Shown here: one piece after another, positions 44,411 through 55,249 of the stretch
Layout of the letters: every line of letters starts with the position of its first letter
Position numbering within the stretch: the first letter of the stretch is position 1
Assembly (NCBI RefSeq): GCF_032452875.1
Contig: NC_083869.1
Location: 119,480,001-119,544,000, forward strand
From: Bos javanicus
Lineage: Eukaryota > Chordata > Mammalia > Artiodactyla > Bovidae
Length of the DNA stretch: 64,000 nucleotides
Direction: 5' to 3'
Notes under the pieces: model-generated
The model's database searches: none
What the model was told of the DNA's origin: nothing
Seen by the model: the letters and a program-made list of their open reading frames with translations, nothing else
Translations under genes and position numbers: made by a program

Positions 44411-45373
44411 CCTCCGTCAGGGGCCAGCCCAGGGCGGCTGCGGCTCAGAGAGAACTCTGAGCTCTGCCTGCTGGCGCCTGGAGCCCGGCGCAGATACGCT
44501 CGGGGACAGCCACGGGCCAGATAACCAGGTGAAGGTTCACTGAGGCCTCCCCAGGGTGGTCAGGTCAGGTAGTCTGGCTGACTTGGGGCTCCCAGCCATC
44601 TGAGAAGTTACACCCGCACTCTCACACTCTCTGTGTCACTCATTCCTGAGCCATTTTAGGAGCGGCAATGATCCAGGATACCTTGTTCTCCCCTTGGCTG
44701 CCACTGCTCCCAAGGAGGTCAAATCCCCCCAGCCTCGCCCACCATGAACCCGGAGGTCCCTGGAGCCTAAGGGGTGGAGGCTGGCAGCAGACAGGTTAAC
44801 CCCCTGGCCTGGCTCCTGGAAGAGATGCTTCCTAGGGCACCTAGCTCCCTACTCCGTTCCTGGACTTTCCTCGGCCCCCAAAGCAGCCGGCACCCCTTCC
44901 CTCTTCACAAATAACCCCCTCCAATGCCTTCTGACCAGAGGGAACACAGGGCTCCCCCAGGTGGCCAAACGTGCCAAGGCCTGAAGCTGGGGAGTGTGCA
45001 AGGACTCCCTTCAGATATCTTGTCCCTTTAGCCTGATAAATACATCTGCCCGGTCAGACCAGGTGTTCCAGTCTGAGGTTTGGAAACTCAGGTCACCTGG
45101 ATGTGTGCTCACCGCTGTAGGAAACAAGCACTGTGTGTGGTCCAGGTGTAAACTACCCTTAGCTGGGCTGCGGGCAATTGCTGACAGCCATTCCAGACAC
45201 GGGTGAAGGACTGTCTGCAGGGTCTGGACTGACACCCTGCTTTGTCATGGGTCACAGGACACGGGGACGGGAATCCCAGCTAGAAGCCAAAAGTACACTG
45301 GAACCGGTAATCATCGCCATTTATCACGCGCCTTTGGTCTGCCTTTCACCATGTTCCAGGCCTTCTATCCTTC
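44411..45373. other. Unique sequence
   Basis: No gene or clear repeat recognised; modest CpG at 44420-44520. Confidence 0.4.
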
Positions 45374-45580
45374 ATTGATTGTACTGAGCACCAGCAGTGT
45401 TTCTTTACTTCTCACAACAACATAGGAAATGGTTGTTATTATCCAAATGTAGCAGATGAGGAAACTGAGGCTCAGTGAATTTAAATCCCTTGTTTAAAAT
45501 CACCCAGCTAGGGGAAGCCTGAATTTGAACTCAAACATGCCTGACTCCAAATTCCTTGCTCTTATGCAAGCTGGCCTATG
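45374..45580 (-). mobile_element. MIR SINE
   Basis: Reverse MIR: gattgtactgagcaccagca, ttcttta-cttctcacaacaa, gatgaggaaactgaggctca, aaaatcacccagctagggga, aacatgcctgactccaaatt. Its first 30 bases recur exactly in the MIR at 46627. Confidence 0.8.
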
Positions 45581-46626
45581 CGCAGGAAGACGACCTGGCA
45601 AGGTAACGAGGAGAGGTATGAGTGTGCTCATGAGTGAGGGTGTACAGCTCCTTCCCACACCAGGAGCACACCCAGCAGGCGCTCAGCAGAAGTAAGTGGC
45701 ACTGTAACAGGCCAGTCATACAAGCACGGTGAACACACAAACATGAGAGAAAGGGAGAGTTAAGTCAGCTTCCGGCCCAGGTGTACACAGAGGCCCAGGG
45801 TGACCCAGGAGCTGCTTGTGTGCAGGACAGCTCGGAGCTTGGGTATTAGTCTTTCTAGAACATACGCCCCTGGACACCGTGCAGGACACTGATGTCCAGA
45901 AAGTTCCAGTGACTGGCTGCAGTCTGCCCTCGGCTCAGTGCCAACTGAGGCCTAGAGTTGTAACCCTGACAGGCTTTGGTGACAGCCACACACAAGCAGG
46001 GGACACACACATGAATACTGGCTTGGTCACACACGCCCCGCTCACACATCTTCTGAAGATAGAACCTCTGCCACCATCGGTTCTCTGCAGACACAGCTGA
46101 ACTCTTGGCCTCTTGGGCACATAGTGTAGCTCACGCTGACAAGTGTACAGACACACACACACACACACACACACACAGAACTCTCAGAGGAAAAAAGGTC
46201 AAGCTGGTTAGGGGCTGTGAATCTCTGGGACCACGTATAAATTTGTGCCTAAGCCCTGGGATCAACCCCCTAGGTCGCAGTCTGTCCTCAGTCATGGCCT
46301 CCCACCATCCCGGGTTTTGAGACTACTTTCTGCCTTCCTATTTGTTTTAAAGGATGGGCCAAGGCGTGAGTGCCCAGAATGACCACCAGGGGGCGCACGA
46401 GCACTGACTAATCCTTTTCAGCCTAGCCTCCTTCCAAAACCTTTTTCATTCATTCTTAAATAGTCTTAAGCACTCATTCTGTACCAGATGATAGGACCCA
46501 GAGAAGAAAGGCTGAGGCCTGGGTGGGTGGGGAGTGGATGGATAGGGTAAGTGAAGAGGCAGGACTGGAGGTTAGATGGGGAAGGTGTTGGCAAGAGAGG
46601 CTGGGTCAAAAATAACAGATTGATTG
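45581..46626. other. Unique sequence with an (AC)n tract
   Basis: (AC)n microsatellite at 46150-46177. The word ccaccagggggcgcacgag at 46383-46401 closely fits the CTCF core (ccaccagggggcgc). No exon supported. Confidence 0.45.
46383..46401 (+). promoter_or_regulatory. Candidate CTCF binding site
   Basis: ccaccagggggcgcacgag matches the CTCF core consensus (ccaccagggggcgc) without a mismatch over 14 bases. CTCF is an architectural zinc-finger protein that anchors chromatin loops. Occupancy cannot be read from sequence. Confidence 0.6.
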
Positions 46627-46770
46627 ATTGATTGTACTGAGCACCAGCAGTGTTTCAAACTCTTTGAAATTTTTATATGCATCAACTCATTTAATCCATA
46701 ACTGTATGAAATAGGTACTCCATTATTCTACTTTTATTGTGGGTGCAGTAAAGCTAGCACTTACTGAATA
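46627..46770 (-). mobile_element. MIR SINE
   Basis: Reverse MIR: gattgtactgagcaccagca, gtttcaaactctttgaaatt, atcaactcatttaatccata, actgtatgaaataggtactc. The 30-bp head is identical to the MIR 1.25 kb upstream. Confidence 0.75.
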
Positions 46771-47807
46771 AAATTGTTGTGAGGAGTAAAGGGATCAATA
46801 TGATTATGTGCAAAACACTTGGAACACTGCCCAGTTGTTATCAACATGTCCATTTTACAGATGGGGAAAACAAGGCCCAGCTCACAAGGAGGCAATCCTA
46901 AGCAGGCTGGTGCCAGAGTGTGCGTTTACTCAGTTACTAGAACTCCCTGGTAGATCCAGTCAGGGCTTCCTGGGGAGAGAATTTTAGTAGGGACGAGATG
47001 AGGCTTAAAAATTTGAGTCTCATGCTGGCTGTAGGGTGGGCGAGCCTGGTGGGAGGGGCACTGGTCAGGTAAGACCAAGGTCCCAGCTAGGACCAGGAGG
47101 GCAGTGGAGGGTGGAGAGAAGACAGATTTGAGAGATGTGAGGGAAGCAGCCTGCAGGTCTTGGTGCCCAATTTCAAGCCAGGGTTGGAGGAAGGAGGGGG
47201 CAGAAAGCAGTGGCTGGGGAAGCAGAGTTGGGAGAGGGTAGGGGAGTGTGGGGCTCCCACCTGCCTTCTGACCGTCCCCTAGGAGAGGGCTCCTTACACT
47301 TGGGGCTGAAGACAAAAGAGAAGCAGCCCCAGATCCCTGTGCCCCATGTTTCCGAGAGAGCTGGGGATGGTATGACAGCAAGGGACTATGGGGCTCTGGG
47401 CTCAATGGGCTGGCACTGCACCCGTCTCTCCCATACTACCTAGCACCCTGGCCCTTGCCCACAGGGCAGGACGCAGGCATCCCACCGACCGTCTGCAGCA
47501 TTGGGACAGTGAGAAAACGTCCCCCTCCCCTCCTTAATGTTGAGGCTTCAGCCTCACAAAGCCCCCTCCTCTACAAGCTCTCATTTAATCCTCAGAGCAA
47601 CCTGGAGTTAGGCCCTTATTATATAGGTTTCACAACTGAGGGAGCCACCTTGGAGGTAAGGGGCCTGCCCTGGGTCCCTCTACCAGGACTTTTGTTGCAA
47701 ATCATGGGCTTTTACCCCCTCCACTCCCAGAACTATTGGACCCTTGGTGGCCATCTTAGGGAGGTGGAGGCAGCTGTGACCATGTGTGGCGCTGAAAAGG
47801 GCTGGGA
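46771..47807. other. Unique sequence with a MIR trace
   Basis: 46840-46910 (ccattttacagatggggaaa, caaggcccagctcacaagga) is a reverse MIR core. The rest, including the 159-codon minus frame at 46926-47405, has no recognisable protein features. Confidence 0.4.
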
Positions 47808-47995
47808 GTGTTAGTCGCTCAGTTGTGCCCGATTCTTTGCGACCCCACGGACTGTAAGCCGCCAGGCTCCTCGGTCTATGAAATTCTCCAGGCAAGAGTA
47901 CTGGAGTGGGTAGCCCTTTCCTTCTCCGGGGGATCTTCCTGACCCAGGTTTCCTGCTTTGCAGGAGGATTCTTTACTGTCTGAGCCACCAAGGCC
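47808..47995 (-). mobile_element. Bov-tA SINE, shortened head
   Basis: gttagtcgctcagttgtgcc, ggagtgggtagccctttcct, gacccaggtttcctgctttg, tctttactgtctgagccacc. Part of the B-box region (gggatcgaacc) is deleted. Confidence 0.9.
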
Positions 47996-48539
47996 TGTGT
48001 GCAGAGCTGAGAAGGAATGGGAGAGGGGGGCCTGGTCTGGAGTCGCCAGGGTCCTCGGCAGAAGCAAGGTCGTTTCAGTCCCAGACAGGGGAAGCAGCTG
48101 GGTGGCGCAGAGAATCTCCCAAAGGGTGGGGGGTGGAGTGGGACATGCCTGGGCCGGCAAGTAGGGACAAAGAGGGCGCCAGCACACCTGGCGCCGGGCA
48201 GCCTGAGCCCGCCAGGCCAGATTCAAAGAGGAGCGGAGGCTGTGATTGGTGGCCCGGGTGCCTCGCTCCACCCCTTCTCTCTCACCTCCCAGGCAGCTGG
48301 GAAAGAGGGCTGGAGTAGAGAAGGCCCTTCATCCTAAATCCTTAAGCACCTAGCGGTGGACTGGCTGGCAGTGAGCTCAATTAACCCCCTCCTGTGCTGC
48401 GAGCCCTGCCAGGACCCTGTCTGGCTTCCTGGCACCGCCGTCAGCCCCAGCGACTCCCCAAGCCGCTGGGCTTGGGTACTCGGGTCTCAGGTCATCCAAA
48501 CAACCCTCCTCTGAGCCATCCTGCAGTTCGCGGCCTCCT
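47996..48539. other. Unique sequence before CpG island 4
   Basis: GC-rich, no repeat named. CpG density rises from 48160 on. No exon supported. Confidence 0.4.
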
Positions 48540-49270
48540 CAACTCGTTTTTTCCCTAGCCCGTCCTTTCGGGAGTGTCCTCTGACCCTTTTCCCAGTGCA
48601 AATACAGGCGCCGGCCAGCCTCTCGGAAGGGACAGCTTCCTGGGCCCTAGCCCCTTTCCACTTGGGCACCCCGGCCTCTGTGCTGCAGACCCGGCCCTCT
48701 GGGCGTCCCTGCGGGGCGGTGGCCCAGACCGCCCTACCCTGCCTGGGTCCCGGGGAACCCCGCGCCCAGTTGGGCGCTGGGTTGGGGTGGGGGGTGGGGT
48801 TGGGCGCATAGATTGCGAGACTATGCGGAGGACCAGCCTGGGGGTGTTGGGCAGGAACCCGACCCCCGCCTGCGTCCCGCCCTCGGCGCAGATGGCGAGG
48901 TGCGGGCGGTCCCGGGCCACAGTTTGGGGCTCGGGTTTCGGCCGCAAGGGGCCCTCTGAAGCCGCGGCCAATCACCGCCCGACCCGGCCTCCCCTCAGCG
49001 GCCGGCAGCCAATCGCGGCCCGGCCCGGCCGCCCCCGCCCCGCCGCGTCCTTTGTTCCAGCTCGCCCTGGCGGCCGGGCTCCCGGGCCCTGGCGGCCGGG
49101 CTCCCGGACCCCGGCCTCTGGCCTTGCGACTTCCGGCCCGAGCGGACCCAGCGGCATGCACGTGCCCATGTACCCGGTGTGTGCACGCGCGTGTGTGCCG
49201 GGTCCGCCCTGCCTGCCCCAGGGGCACTCCGGGTCCGGCCACCGGCACAGGCCTTGCCCACTCTCATGTC
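48540..49270. promoter_or_regulatory. CpG island 4 with paired CCAAT boxes
   Basis: Dense CpG with two NF-Y-type CCAAT boxes, ggccaatcaccgc (near 48967) and agccaatcgcggc (near 49009), about 42 bp apart. GC-box sequence gccccgccgcg follows at 49037 and an E-box cacgtg at 49159-49164. NF-Y boxes usually sit 60-100 bp from the start site, so a start near 49,050-49,120 on the plus strand is the simplest reading; the minus strand is possible too. The 253-codon minus and 233-codon plus frames overlap and look like GC artefacts. Gene not identified. Confidence 0.75.
49064..49107 (+). repeat. Perfect 22-bp tandem duplication in CpG island 4
   Basis: Unit gccctggcggccgggctccc+gg occupies 49064-49085 and 49086-49107 with no mismatch, next to the GC boxes and CCAAT pair. 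Confidence 0.9.
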
Positions 49271-49471
49271 CCTAGATGGCCTGGCCAAAGCCCCAGAAAA
49301 GCTCTTCCGAGAGACTGGACTTGGACCATGGGCGGGGGGCTCCGAGTGAGCATCAGGACTGGGCAGTGGTCCAGCTGAGGCCCCACCTTTCCTTCCTGGG
49401 CCGCGGTTTTCCTCGCTCTCTCACGCTTCCTTGCCTTTGCTCAGGCTGCTTCCTTGTCTGCTGCCTTTCAC
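49271..49471. other. Unique sequence right of CpG island 4
   Basis: Short CpG-decreasing flank; a gtgagc donor-like word lies at 49343 (ccgagtgagcatc), unsupported by an upstream acceptor or start. Confidence 0.35.
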
Positions 49472-49669
49472 ATTGTTGTTGTTTAGTTGCTAAGTTGTGT
49501 GGGACTCTTTGTGACCCCCATGGTCTGTAGCCGGCCAGGCCCCTCTGTCCATGGGATTTCCCAGGCGAAGAATACTGGAGTGGGTTGCATTCCCTTCTCC
49601 AGGGGTTCTTGTTGGACCAGGGATCAAACCCGTGTCTCCTGTGCTGGCAGGGGGATTCTTTACCACCTG
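49472..49669 (-). mobile_element. Bov-tA SINE
   Basis: ttgttgttgtttagttgcta, gtgtgggactctttgtgacc, ggagtgggttgcattccctt, ggatcaaacccgtgtctcct, gggggattctttaccacctg. Confidence 0.93.
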
Positions 49670-49989
49670 GGATACCTGCACCTGATGAGCAAGGAGTCTT
49701 CCCTCCGGACCTGCCTTGGGGTCGCAGCCTCTGTGACGCCTGTGAGGGCAGCAGATTCCTCCCTCCTCTGCCCTCATCATTCATCCGTCACATGATCCCC
49801 TCTAGTCTGGGATCTGCATCAACCACCAAGGGACTTAGACTTGGCAGCACCGAGTCCTCATCTCAAATACTTGGGGGGGTCACATAGACCTTCAGACCTA
49901 TTCTTGGTTCCACTTGAAATGGAGGCTTGTTATCCCAGGCCTGCTGAAGGGATTAAAAAAGCTAAAATCTGCAAAGAACAGTGTGAGTG

Positions 49990-50760
49990 CCTGATCACCC
50001 ACACAGACTGCCCTGCCATGCCATGGCTTTGCCCTCCCAGAGTCCCTGCCTCTTCTGAGTTCCCAAATCCAGTGGACGTTCCTCTTGCTCTTCCTCCCCT
50101 CCTCTCAGTCCCCTCCCGAGACCTCCTGGCCTTCTGCTCAGGACTCCATCCTCAGTCCCCTTCTTCCCTTATTTCCTCCATGAGCTCATCCATTCCCAGA
50201 CCTCCATCTGCCCAGCCTGGATCTGTCTCCTGGGTCCTCTGGAGACCTCCACCTGGACATCACTCAGCACCTCAAACCCAGGTGTGGTAAACTAAAGGTC
50301 TTCATCCAGCCACACCTGCTCCTATGCCTGTAAAGGACTCATGTCTTCATCACTGCCCAGGTGTGACCCAGGTGTCATCCCCACCCCCACCTGCTTGCTC
50401 ACCACCCACTCTGACCATATCTTTGGCTCCCAGGTCTGGCTGTCCCCACTTTCCCAGGGCCAGTGTCTTCCTTGGCCCATACTCCTGTCCTTTTTACTAT
50501 CTCTTCTAATTGGCCTCTTGCTCTCTGCCTCCCTAGTTCTGCAGGGCCCACTGCTTACAAGATTTCTCCTCCCCCTGGTCTCAGCATCCAGGTCCAACTC
50601 CTAGGTGTAACTGGTAGGGCCTTGCCATCTGGCCCTGCCTGCCTTTCCGTCTCAGCCACAGGCACACGAGTACTTCAGTTGATAGCCCTTGACACAGCAA
50701 GGCGGTTGGGAGTGGGTCCACCTTCCCAGGGCTCCCGCAGAGGAGTGATGCCAGGCGCGG
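49990..50760 (+). mobile_element. L2 LINE fragment, long
   Basis: Forward L2 3'-region words: ctcctggccttctgctcagg, ctccatcctcagtccccttc, ttcctccatgagctcatcca, tggacatcactcagcacctc, aaactaaaggtcttcatcca. About 750 bp is retained, a long survivor for this old family. The open frames in it are serine/proline-rich remnants. Confidence 0.6.
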
Positions 50761-50834
50761 GGCGGTCAGAGGAACAGTGAAAACTGTGAAGTAGAACTAG
50801 CTCAGCAAACAGGTTCTGCACACAGGCACGCCTG

Positions 50835-50935
50835 GGTCTGGGTTATGGCTCTGCACTTGCCTGCTCTGTGACTTTGGCTTTGTGACTCACCCTCTCTGGC
50901 TCTCATGTCCCAGATGGGTTTAATACCATCTCTTT
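50835..50935 (+). mobile_element. MIR SINE fragment
   Basis: Forward MIR: tctgggttatggctctgcac, ttgcctgctctgtgactttg, gactcaccctctctggctct, cccagatgggtttaataccat. Confidence 0.6.
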
Positions 50936-51106
50936 GAAGGGCCAGAGAAGAACATAGGACTCAGGGCCAAGAATGGGCAGGGGCTGCCCACCCCCACCCC
51001 GACCCCAGGTGCTCCCCAGAGCTTGAGCTTCTAAGTCACCTGGGGGCAGGGCAGAGCCTGGGCTGAAAGAGCCAGTTGGGAGGCCTGGGCGAGGAGGGAA
51101 AGGGGC

Positions 51107-51135
51107 GCGGTGGGGGGGGGGCGGGGGGGGAGGAG
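51107..51135 (+). repeat. G-run tract (G-quadruplex-prone)
   Basis: Runs of nine G (51112-51120 and nearby) split by single other bases, followed by gaggagagga. Four or more G-triplets in close order make a G-quadruplex likely on this strand. Confidence 0.75.
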
Positions 51136-53779
51136 AGGAGGGGAAGCTGACAAAAGAGACCAGCTGCTGTTTGCACACAAACCCCAAGTTGATAATGAGT
51201 GGAGGGGCGGGGGTGGGGCGGGAACTGTCTTGGCAGGAGCCTCTGCCAGCTGAAGAGTCTGCCCAGGATCACTGAGCCCCTCCCTCCACTGCCCCCAACC
51301 CTGGGCCCTCCCTGCTTGCACCCAGCTGTACATCTGCCCCTAGGACTGCGGCTGGCAGGGGAGAGCAGGAAGAGCCTAGGGCGGGGGATCTGGCCCTTCA
51401 GCCCAAGGCTCAAATCCGCCCGCTCGGGCTGTACTCGTCCTGAGAGCAGTCCTGGGGAAGCCCACAGGAAGGGCTGGGACCCAGGGGGGCCCAAGGGTGC
51501 CCGAGGACTCAGAGCCAGCCCAGACTCCCTGCCTCTGAGCTCCCGGCCAGAACGGAGGCCCTGAGTGGAGCTTGGAGGGCCCAGAGCTTGGAGAAGAGAC
51601 AAGGCTCCCAGATAGGAGGCCGAGAAGAGTCCGCTGACCCTGGGGCCTCCCACAGGGGCAGAGTGACAGACCAGGGCTGAGGGGGAAGGCTGGAAGTCTG
51701 TCAGCTCCCCCCACCCCGGCCCCTGGCCCCAGTCATGCCAGAGGGCCCCTGGGTCGCCCATCAGACAGGGGGCAGATAAACAAGGCCTGAGGAAGACCAG
51801 CTGGGACCCTGGGTGTCAGGAGTGGGACCCCCACTCCAGTCACGCCTGCTGGGAGGGTCATGGAAGGGCCCTGCTCTACCTGTGCCCATCTCCCCAGCCC
51901 CCAGGGTCTGGCGGGCCCTTCAGCATCTCCCCGGGGCAAAGAGCTCCCCTCTTCCACAGCTGGCTCCTGCCATGGGGGCTGTGGGTGCAGCTGACAGGCT
52001 GAGCCTGTGAAGGAGCGCGCACCAGCCTAGCAACAGGTTCCCAGGGGCTGGGAGAGGCAGCACTAGGTGGGGAGGGCAGCTCCCATGCCCTACCCTCCTC
52101 CGCCCCCACCCCGTGCCTGAGTGCCCTGTTAACACCTGCTCCAGAAGAGGGTTAGCTCTGAGACCGAGGGGCAGGATCCAGCACAGTGCACCTCCTGGGG
52201 CTTTGGGCTTCTGCAGGCCAGACTCTAAGGAGTGGAGGGCCATGCTCTGCAGGGGGCAGCCTCGGGGCGGGGGGGGGGGGGGGAGGGTGGCGGGAACCTC
52301 CCCTTTGTCGAACCTGAGCCCTGGGCTGGACACATCTGGAGAGAGACCTGACCCTGTGGGCTCCTTCTCAGCCATTGACTCTTCTTCTCTCAAGGCTGGA
52401 GGGGGACTGGGTGCCATGGGAGGGAAGGAGGGCAGTCCAGGGAGTTGGGACAGCTGGACAAAGGCTGGGCAGTGGGACTGGGAGGGGCACAGGAGACAGT
52501 GAGCAGGAGGCTTGAATTCCAAGGCGAATAAGGGGTGTTTTTCCTGAGGTCCGTGGGAATGACAGAGGATGCTGAGGAAGAAGCAATGAGACAGACGGGG
52601 CCATGGGGAGACCTTGGCCACAGTCCAGCGAGAGGCGGTGGCCAGGTGGGTCTGGGCGCAGGGGAGTCATGGTCCTGGTGTAGGGATAACACCGGGGGTC
52701 CTGGGGTCACGAGGGCCTGGCTCCCAGTCCCCATCGTGAGCCTCTCTGGGGCTCAGCTCCCACAGCTGTAATTTGGGGGTGCTATGAGGCCTCCCTGGCA
52801 GGTTGGTCAGGAGGGTTGGATGATGGAAGGCGTGCGACTGCTCCTGAAGGTGAACTGTTGTCCCTAGTGGGAGGAGGAGTGGCTTGAATGGGGCTCGGGC
52901 TCCTGAGTCACAGGTGGCCTCTGCGAGGTCAGAGGCGCACACCATGGCTCACTTCCCCTCCTGGGGGTGGGGGGTAGTGGGTGCACAGGGAGAAGGTTGA
53001 TGGGCTGGGGGGTGGGGCTCAGAAGTGCATGATGTGTCCCTGAGCCCAAGTTCGGCCTGGGCAAGAACAGGGTTGCTGGCACGGTGGCCTGCAGAAGCCT
53101 GGGTGCCACAGGGAAAAAGTGGGGCAGGGTCAGGAAGCCAGCACCCCACAATGGTCCAGGTGGTGAGTGGGGCTGGACCTTGAAGGCTGTTGGAGTGCAG
53201 AGAGGAAGCTCTCCCATCCCCAGTGTGTGCTCAGGCGCCCATTTTGCCAAGCCTGAATGAATGCGTGTTCAGGGGTTGCATCCTCAGGATGGAGAAGGCC
53301 CGCTTAAGACCCCTAGCCCAGTGCTGAGAAGGCCAGCCCGGTGCCACCCCGAGAGGGGACCAGGCTGGCTGGGGCCCAAAGCCTTACCCGGCCCACCCTC
53401 CCAGGCCCAGGCCACAGAGGAGGCATTGATGGCAAAAGAGGCGCCCAGAGGCTGCTGCAGCTGGGGCAACGTGGGCATCACTGGGCTGGCAGGAGAAGAA
53501 GAATGATCCTCGGGCTCCAGGGCCCACGTCCGAGCATCTGGGGTCAGCGAGGGAACCCCAGGCATCCTTGCCTTGAGAGGCTTCCACGTGGCAGGTAGGC
53601 GGGGCGCCTGACTCAGGGCCCGCACAGCCCAGAAGGAAACACCTTGGACCTTCCCTCCCAGGTGTTGGCAGAAGGCAGAGGGCCCCCCTCTGGCCTCATA
53701 ATGGATGGTTTCAGCCCTGCCTAGACTCCGTCAGTGACCTTCCAGGACCAGGCAGAATCAGGGCACCTGTGCCTGGCCC
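51136..53779. other. GC-rich unique sequence, no gene recognised
   Basis: Long frames (for example 241 codons at 51036-51761 minus; 233 at 51920-52621 minus) are proline/serine/leucine-rich and mirrored by frames on the other strand. A second G-rich tract lies at 52264-52295. I found no exon with paired splice sites. Confidence 0.45.
52264..52295 (+). repeat. Second G-run tract
   Basis: ggggcgg followed by a long uninterrupted run of G and then gagggtggcgggaa. A quadruplex-prone tract and a likely site of assembly or length error. Confidence 0.75.
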
Positions 53780-54125
53780 ACCTCTCAGGCTTTGCTCCCC
53801 CTCACCAACCACAGCTTTCACTCGCCTGGCATGCCCCCACTCCCTCTCTGATTCTCTGCCCTCTGTGCTCAGAGCCCACTGGGCTCCCCACCCACCTTGC
53901 CTGCCTGTTTTCAGGCTTTCCCCTACCCCTCAAGCCTCAGCTCAGCTTGCTTCCCCCACGGAGACTTCTAGGATTTCTCCAGGCCAGTTGTGGCCCTCCC
54001 ACACTCTCCCTGCATTTTGCAGGCACCTCCAGTGTCCTTATCACCTTAATTATCATGATAGATTATAATTACTCACAGGCAGAACTGCTTAGGGACAAAA
54101 GCAGTTCTCTTCCTCTCTTTCCCCT
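53780..54125 (+). mobile_element. L2 LINE fragment
   Basis: Pyrimidine-rich words in L2 sense: caccaaccacagctttcact, cgcctggcatgcccccactc, ctttcccctacccctcaagc, ccacggagacttctaggatt. Diverged; ends before gcagcaaataaacatt. Confidence 0.4.
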
Positions 54126-54327
54126 CATAGGCAGCAAATAAACATTAGAGTGGCCAGTGGCCAACTCTGCCCCCCCGGAAGCCTTTCGCTGATGGCCACG
54201 TGAGCTGCCCACTCCAGGGACCACCTAGCCAGGGTGCTTTCAGAACAGGCAACTGCTTCAGAGCAAGCCAGACCCCATTCACCTGTCCCTGAGCCCGGGG
54301 AGACAGATGTGTGCCAAGAGGCACCCA

Positions 54328-54578
54328 CACAGACACAGGCACTCAAACACACCTGCACACACAAACGAGTACAAACACACGTGTGCACACACACTGACAC
54401 ATTCCTACGCAGCCAGATATGCATACACCTACATATGCATGCACACATACAGACACAAATGCACCCATAGACACATCTGCGGACACGTGCACCCAAGACC
54501 CACTCACATAACGCATACCCTCACAGACACATAGGTACACTTGCACACACACAACATACTTGCACACACAAGGACCCA
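54328..54578. repeat. Diverged CA-rich simple repeat
   Basis: About 250 bp of irregular CA/CG/TA dinucleotides (acacagacacaggcactcaa, acacacgtgtgcacacacac, tacatatgcatgcacacata). Frames across it (MCAKRHPHRHRHS..., repetitive threonine/histidine) are not genes. Confidence 0.85.
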
Positions 54579-54619
54579 CCAGTGCCCAACCCTGCCAGGC
54601 CTCAGCGCCGGGAGGAGGG

Positions 54620-54915
54620 ACTGCTAATCTAGGCTCCCCAGCTGCCCCTGCCTTCCTCCCGGAGCCCCCAGGCCGGCAGGGGGCGCCCGAGGCCCCTTCC
54701 GTCCGGGCCCAGCCCTGGCGGGAGGGAGCGCTCGCGGGTGCCACCCACCCTCCGCCCTCCCAAGCTAGGTCCCCTTTGTTCCCCCACCCGGAAAGAGGCC
54801 GCCGCGCCGGGGAAGCACCCAGCCACAGAGTCCTCCAGGTGCCGATCCTGCGCTTTCGTCTTGGTCCCGGAGATGACCGAGTCCAGCACACGGACCGCCA
54901 CGACCACAGGGAGGG
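54620..54915. promoter_or_regulatory. Small CpG-rich patch, possible fifth island
   Basis: CpG-rich over about 250-300 bp (ggaggagggactgctaatct boundary to ccgccacgaccacaggg). It contains cgggccc- and gcccgag-type GC-rich words. It overlaps the minus-strand frame discussed under findings. Too short to be a firm island call. Confidence 0.4.
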
Positions 54916-55249
54916 AGAGCCAGCTCATCATCGCCCACTGCCGGTCAGGCAGAACCATGCGGCCCCCAGGGCCCCCGCAAGCCCACTGCCTCACAGGCCT
55001 GCAGCCCTGCCGCCTACCCCCTTGTCTCCCTGAAAGTTTGTTAAGTGTTCTCCCCTGGGAGAGGGCCACCCAGGAACATTGAAACAAGAGCAAGAATCCC
55101 AGAGGCAAGCCTTCCATCCTTCCCTTCTGCCAGTGTCCAGCTCTTCTGGCCCCAAGAAGCCTCCAGTGAGGACTTTGATTCCTAAAGAACAGAAGCCTGG
55201 GGGCCTCCCTCTCCTCTCACCCTGAAACCTGGAATCCTGGAGCTGTGCT
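54916..55249. other. Unique sequence
   Basis: No named repeat. Holds the 5' part of a minus-strand frame (starting at 55117) that begins with a hydrophobic stretch; not called as a gene. Confidence 0.35.

Noticed and set aside
48487..49378. 253- and 233-codon frames around CpG island 4.
   Set aside because: Low-complexity, mirrored on opposite strands, and they run across the promoter elements and the 22-bp duplication.
51036..51761. 241-codon minus-strand frame.
   Set aside because: Serine/proline/leucine-rich, overlapped by other frames, crosses a G-run; no motif.
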